DNA from: Aeromicrobium sp. Root344
Lineage (GTDB): Bacteria > Actinomycetota > Actinomycetes > Propionibacteriales > Nocardioidaceae
Direction: 5' to 3'
Assembly (NCBI RefSeq): GCF_001425755.1
Contig: NZ_LMDH01000001.1
Span: forward strand, 2,866,852 to 2,930,851
DNA length: 64,000 nt
Below the pieces are notes generated by a model that searched no databases, had not been told where the DNA came from, and saw only the letters and a list, made by a program, of their open reading frames with translations. Below are positions 62,282 through 64,000 of this stretch, in pieces (the stretch's first letter is position 1; each line of letters opens with the position of its first letter). A program made the position numbers and the translations under genes.

Positions 62282-63064
62282 ATGCGCATTGCCAGGTTCG
62301 CGGGGGACGACGATCCCCGCTTCGGAGTCATCGGGGACGACAACGGCGTCCCCACCATCGCGGTCCTGAACGGCGATCCTCTCTACGCTGGGCTCAACCT
62401 CAGCGGCCAGAAGATCCCCCTCGCGGACGTACGCCTTCTGGCGCCGGTGATCCCGCGCAGCAAGGTCGTCTGCGTCGGCAAGAACTACGCCAAGCACGCG
62501 GCCGAGATGGGTGGCGAGGTGCCCGAGGAGCCGCTGATCTTCCTCAAGCCCAACACCAGCGTCATCGGGCCCGGCGAGCCGATCTTCTATCCCGACCAGA
62601 GCGACAACGTGCACTTCGAGGGCGAGCTCGCCGTCGTGATCGGCCGGATCTGCCGCGACATCTCCGCCGAGGACGCCGCCAAGGTGATCTTCGGCTACAC
62701 GATCGGCAACGACGTCACGGCGCGCGACCTGCAGGCCAAGGACGGGCAGTGGACCCGGGCCAAGGGCTTCGACACGTTCTGCCCGCTCGGGCCGTGGATC
62801 GAGACCGATTTCGACCCGTCCAAGGTCCAGGTCACGACCCGGCTCGGCGACGACGTCAAGCAGGACGGCAACACCTCCGACATGGTGTTCACCGTGCCGG
62901 CGATCATCGAGTACGTGTCGTCCTTCATGACGCTGCTGCCCGGCGACGTGATCCTGACCGGCACCCCCGACGGTGTCGGCCCCATGGAGGTCGGTGACGA
63001 GGTCAGCGTGACCATCGAGGGCATCGGCACCCTGACCAACTCGGTGGTGAGCCGCAATGACTGA
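62282..63064 (+). CDS. fumarylacetoacetate hydrolase family protein
   Basis: FAH-fold hydrolase/decarboxylase of 260 residues. [28 protein letters not shown] and [11 protein letters not shown] give the metal-binding E-x-E-D pattern; [15 protein letters not shown] is the C-terminal signature. Substrate unknown; it is likely a fumarylpyruvate-like or oxaloacetate-decarboxylase hydrolase. TAGGCT (62269-62274) is seven bases before ATG 62282; a GTG at 62276 is in frame. Its end overlaps gltX by eight bases. Confidence 0.88.
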   Translation: MRIARFAGDDDPRFGVIGDDNGVPTIAVLNGDPLYAGLNLSGQKIPLADVRLLAPVIPRSKVVCVGKNYAKHAAEMGGEVPEEPLIFLKPNTSVIGPGEPIFYPDQSDNVHFEGELAVVIGRICRDISAEDAAKVIFGYTIGNDVTARDLQAKDGQWTRAKGFDTFCPLGPWIETDFDPSKVQVTTRLGDDVKQDGNTSDMVFTVPAIIEYVSSFMTLLPGDVILTGTPDGVGPMEVGDEVSVTIEGIGTLTNSVVSRND

Positions 63065-64000
63065 TCGCCCTGTCGTCGCCAGGTTCTGTCCCAGTCCGAC
63101 CGGCAACCCGCACGTCGGCATGGCCCGCACGGCGTTGTTCAGCTGGGCGTTCGCCCGTCATCACGGCGGGAAGTTCGTGTTCCGCATCGAGGACACCGAC
63201 ACGTCACGAGACAACGAGGAGTCCTACCAGCTCCTGATCGACGTCATGCGCTGGCTCGGCCTCGACTGGGACGAGGGACCCGAGGTCGGTGGCCCTCATG
63301 GTCCCTATCGCCAGTCCGAGCGCATGGACATCTATGCCGATGTCGCCCAACAGCTGCTCGACGCGGGTTTCGCCTACAAGGCGTACGACACCGCCGAGGA
63401 GCTCGAGGAGCGCCGCAACGCGGCTCGCGCTGCCGGCAAGCCCAGCGGCTACGACGGCCTGCACCGCAACCTCACGGCCGAGCAGGTCGCGGCCTACGAG
63501 GCGGAGGGTCGCGAGCCGGTCATTCGGTTCAAGATGCCGGAGCGCACCTACACGTTCCACGACCTCGTGCGCGGCGAGATCACCTTCGACTCGGCCAACG
63601 TGCAGGACTACGTCCTCGTACGCGCCAACGGCCAGCCGCTCTACACCCTGACCAACCCCACCGACGACGCCATGATGGGCATCACCCACGTGCTGCGCGG
63701 TGAGGACCTGCTGAGCTCGACGCCGCGGCAGATCGCGCTCTACGAGGCGTTCGCCGAGATCGGCATCGGTGGCGGGTTCACGCCCGAGTTCGGCCACCTG
63801 CCGTTCGTCATGGGCGAGGGCAACCGCAAGCTGTCCAAGCGCGACCCCGAGTCCAACCTGCTCGACTACAAGCCCAAGGGCTTCCTGCCCGAGGGCCTGC
63901 TCAACTACATGGCGTTGCTGGGCTGGTCGATCGCCGAGGACCGGGACATCTTCACGATCCCCGAGATGGTCGAGGCGTTCGAGATCGGCCGGGTCAACCC
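63057..64000 (+). CDS. gltX: glutamyl-tRNA synthetase, 5' part (cut by the window edge)
   Basis: Class I aminoacyl-tRNA synthetase charging tRNA-Glu; about 314 residues are visible of roughly 490. The HIGH motif reads [12 protein letters not shown], and the KMSKS motif reads KLSKR near residue 260. The N-terminal [13 protein letters not shown] start and [12 protein letters not shown] are typical. It overlaps the FAH gene by eight bases and runs off the right edge. Confidence 0.96.
   Translation, partial: MTDRPVVARFCPSPTGNPHVGMARTALFSWAFARHHGGKFVFRIEDTDTSRDNEESYQLLIDVMRWLGLDWDEGPEVGGPHGPYRQSERMDIYADVAQQLLDAGFAYKAYDTAEELEERRNAARAAGKPSGYDGLHRNLTAEQVAAYEAEGREPVIRFKMPERTYTFHDLVRGEITFDSANVQDYVLVRANGQPLYTLTNPTDDAMMGITHVLRGEDLLSSTPRQIALYEAFAEIGIGGGFTPEFGHLPFVMGEGNRKLSKRDPESNLLDYKPKGFLPEGLLNYMALLGWSIAEDRDIFTIPEMVEAFEIGRVN

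Overview
The window reads as a high-GC Gram-positive chromosome (actinobacterium). Gene order holA - rpsT - lepA - hemW - hrcA - dnaJ - phoH - ybeY - corC - cdd-like - era - recO - uppS is the conserved actinobacterial housekeeping backbone. Actinobacteria-restricted families (DUF3097, DUF3052), abundant GTG starts and many apparently leaderless genes agree. Details of family content suggest Nocardioidaceae (Aeromicrobium- or Nocardioides-like); that placement is inference. I see no rRNA, tRNA, CRISPR array, prophage or integron. No stretch above about 300 bases lacks a gene; the longest non-coding stretches (10564-10830 and 20152-20393) hold repeats and promoters.

Layout. 1-4635 (minus): cell-wall polymer genes, with a UDP-galactopyranose mutase cut by the window edge, a galactofuranosyltransferase-like GT2 and a TagF-like glycerophosphotransferase, with a plus-strand proline iminopeptidase between. 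4689-6708: TrkH/TrkA potassium uptake pair. 6615-8171: divergent EamA exporter and MarR regulator sharing a 31-bp palindrome. 8232-10199: Na+/solute symporter plus a small membrane partner. 10193-10790: a GIY-YIG nuclease gene bracketed by inverted clusters of a 21-bp repeat. 10831-19850: leuS, degV, comEA-comEC, holA and a DUF418-like membrane protein. 19849-25 kb: rpsT (minus), lepA, a MOSC protein, an acyl-CoA ligase, hemW. 26.1-30.8 kb: secreted CHAP protein, DUF3097 pair, hrcA-dnaJ behind a CIRCE-like operator. 30.8-36.5 kb: HIT protein, divergent NmrA/Rrf2 pair, then phoH-ybeY-corC-cdd-like-era. 36.5-45.7 kb: small accessory genes, then moxR-DUF58-tgpA. 45.7-48.6 kb: glutathionyl-hydroquinone-reductase-like gene divergent from leuA, which has a leader peptide and an RBS-sequestering leader. 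48.6-55.2 kb: glycerol utilisation locus (glpK1 and IclR on minus; glpF-glpK2-glpD on plus). 55.2-59.8 kb: MFS exporter, a lysine-degradation-type pair (saccharopine dehydrogenase family, aldehyde dehydrogenase) and a DUF429 protein. 59.8-64 kb: VOC and DUF3052 proteins, recO, uppS, FAH-family hydrolase and gltX (cut by the right edge).

Most striking points: (1) the leuA leader, where a 15-codon peptide with four consecutive Leu codons precedes two mutually exclusive hairpins, one of which covers the leuA ribosome binding site; (2) the GIY-YIG gene flanked by inverted REP-like arrays; (3) a recurrent architecture in which a -10-like hexamer lies 5-7 bases upstream of the start codon, implying many leaderless mRNAs, including two divergent promoter pairs whose -10/-35 boxes overlap.
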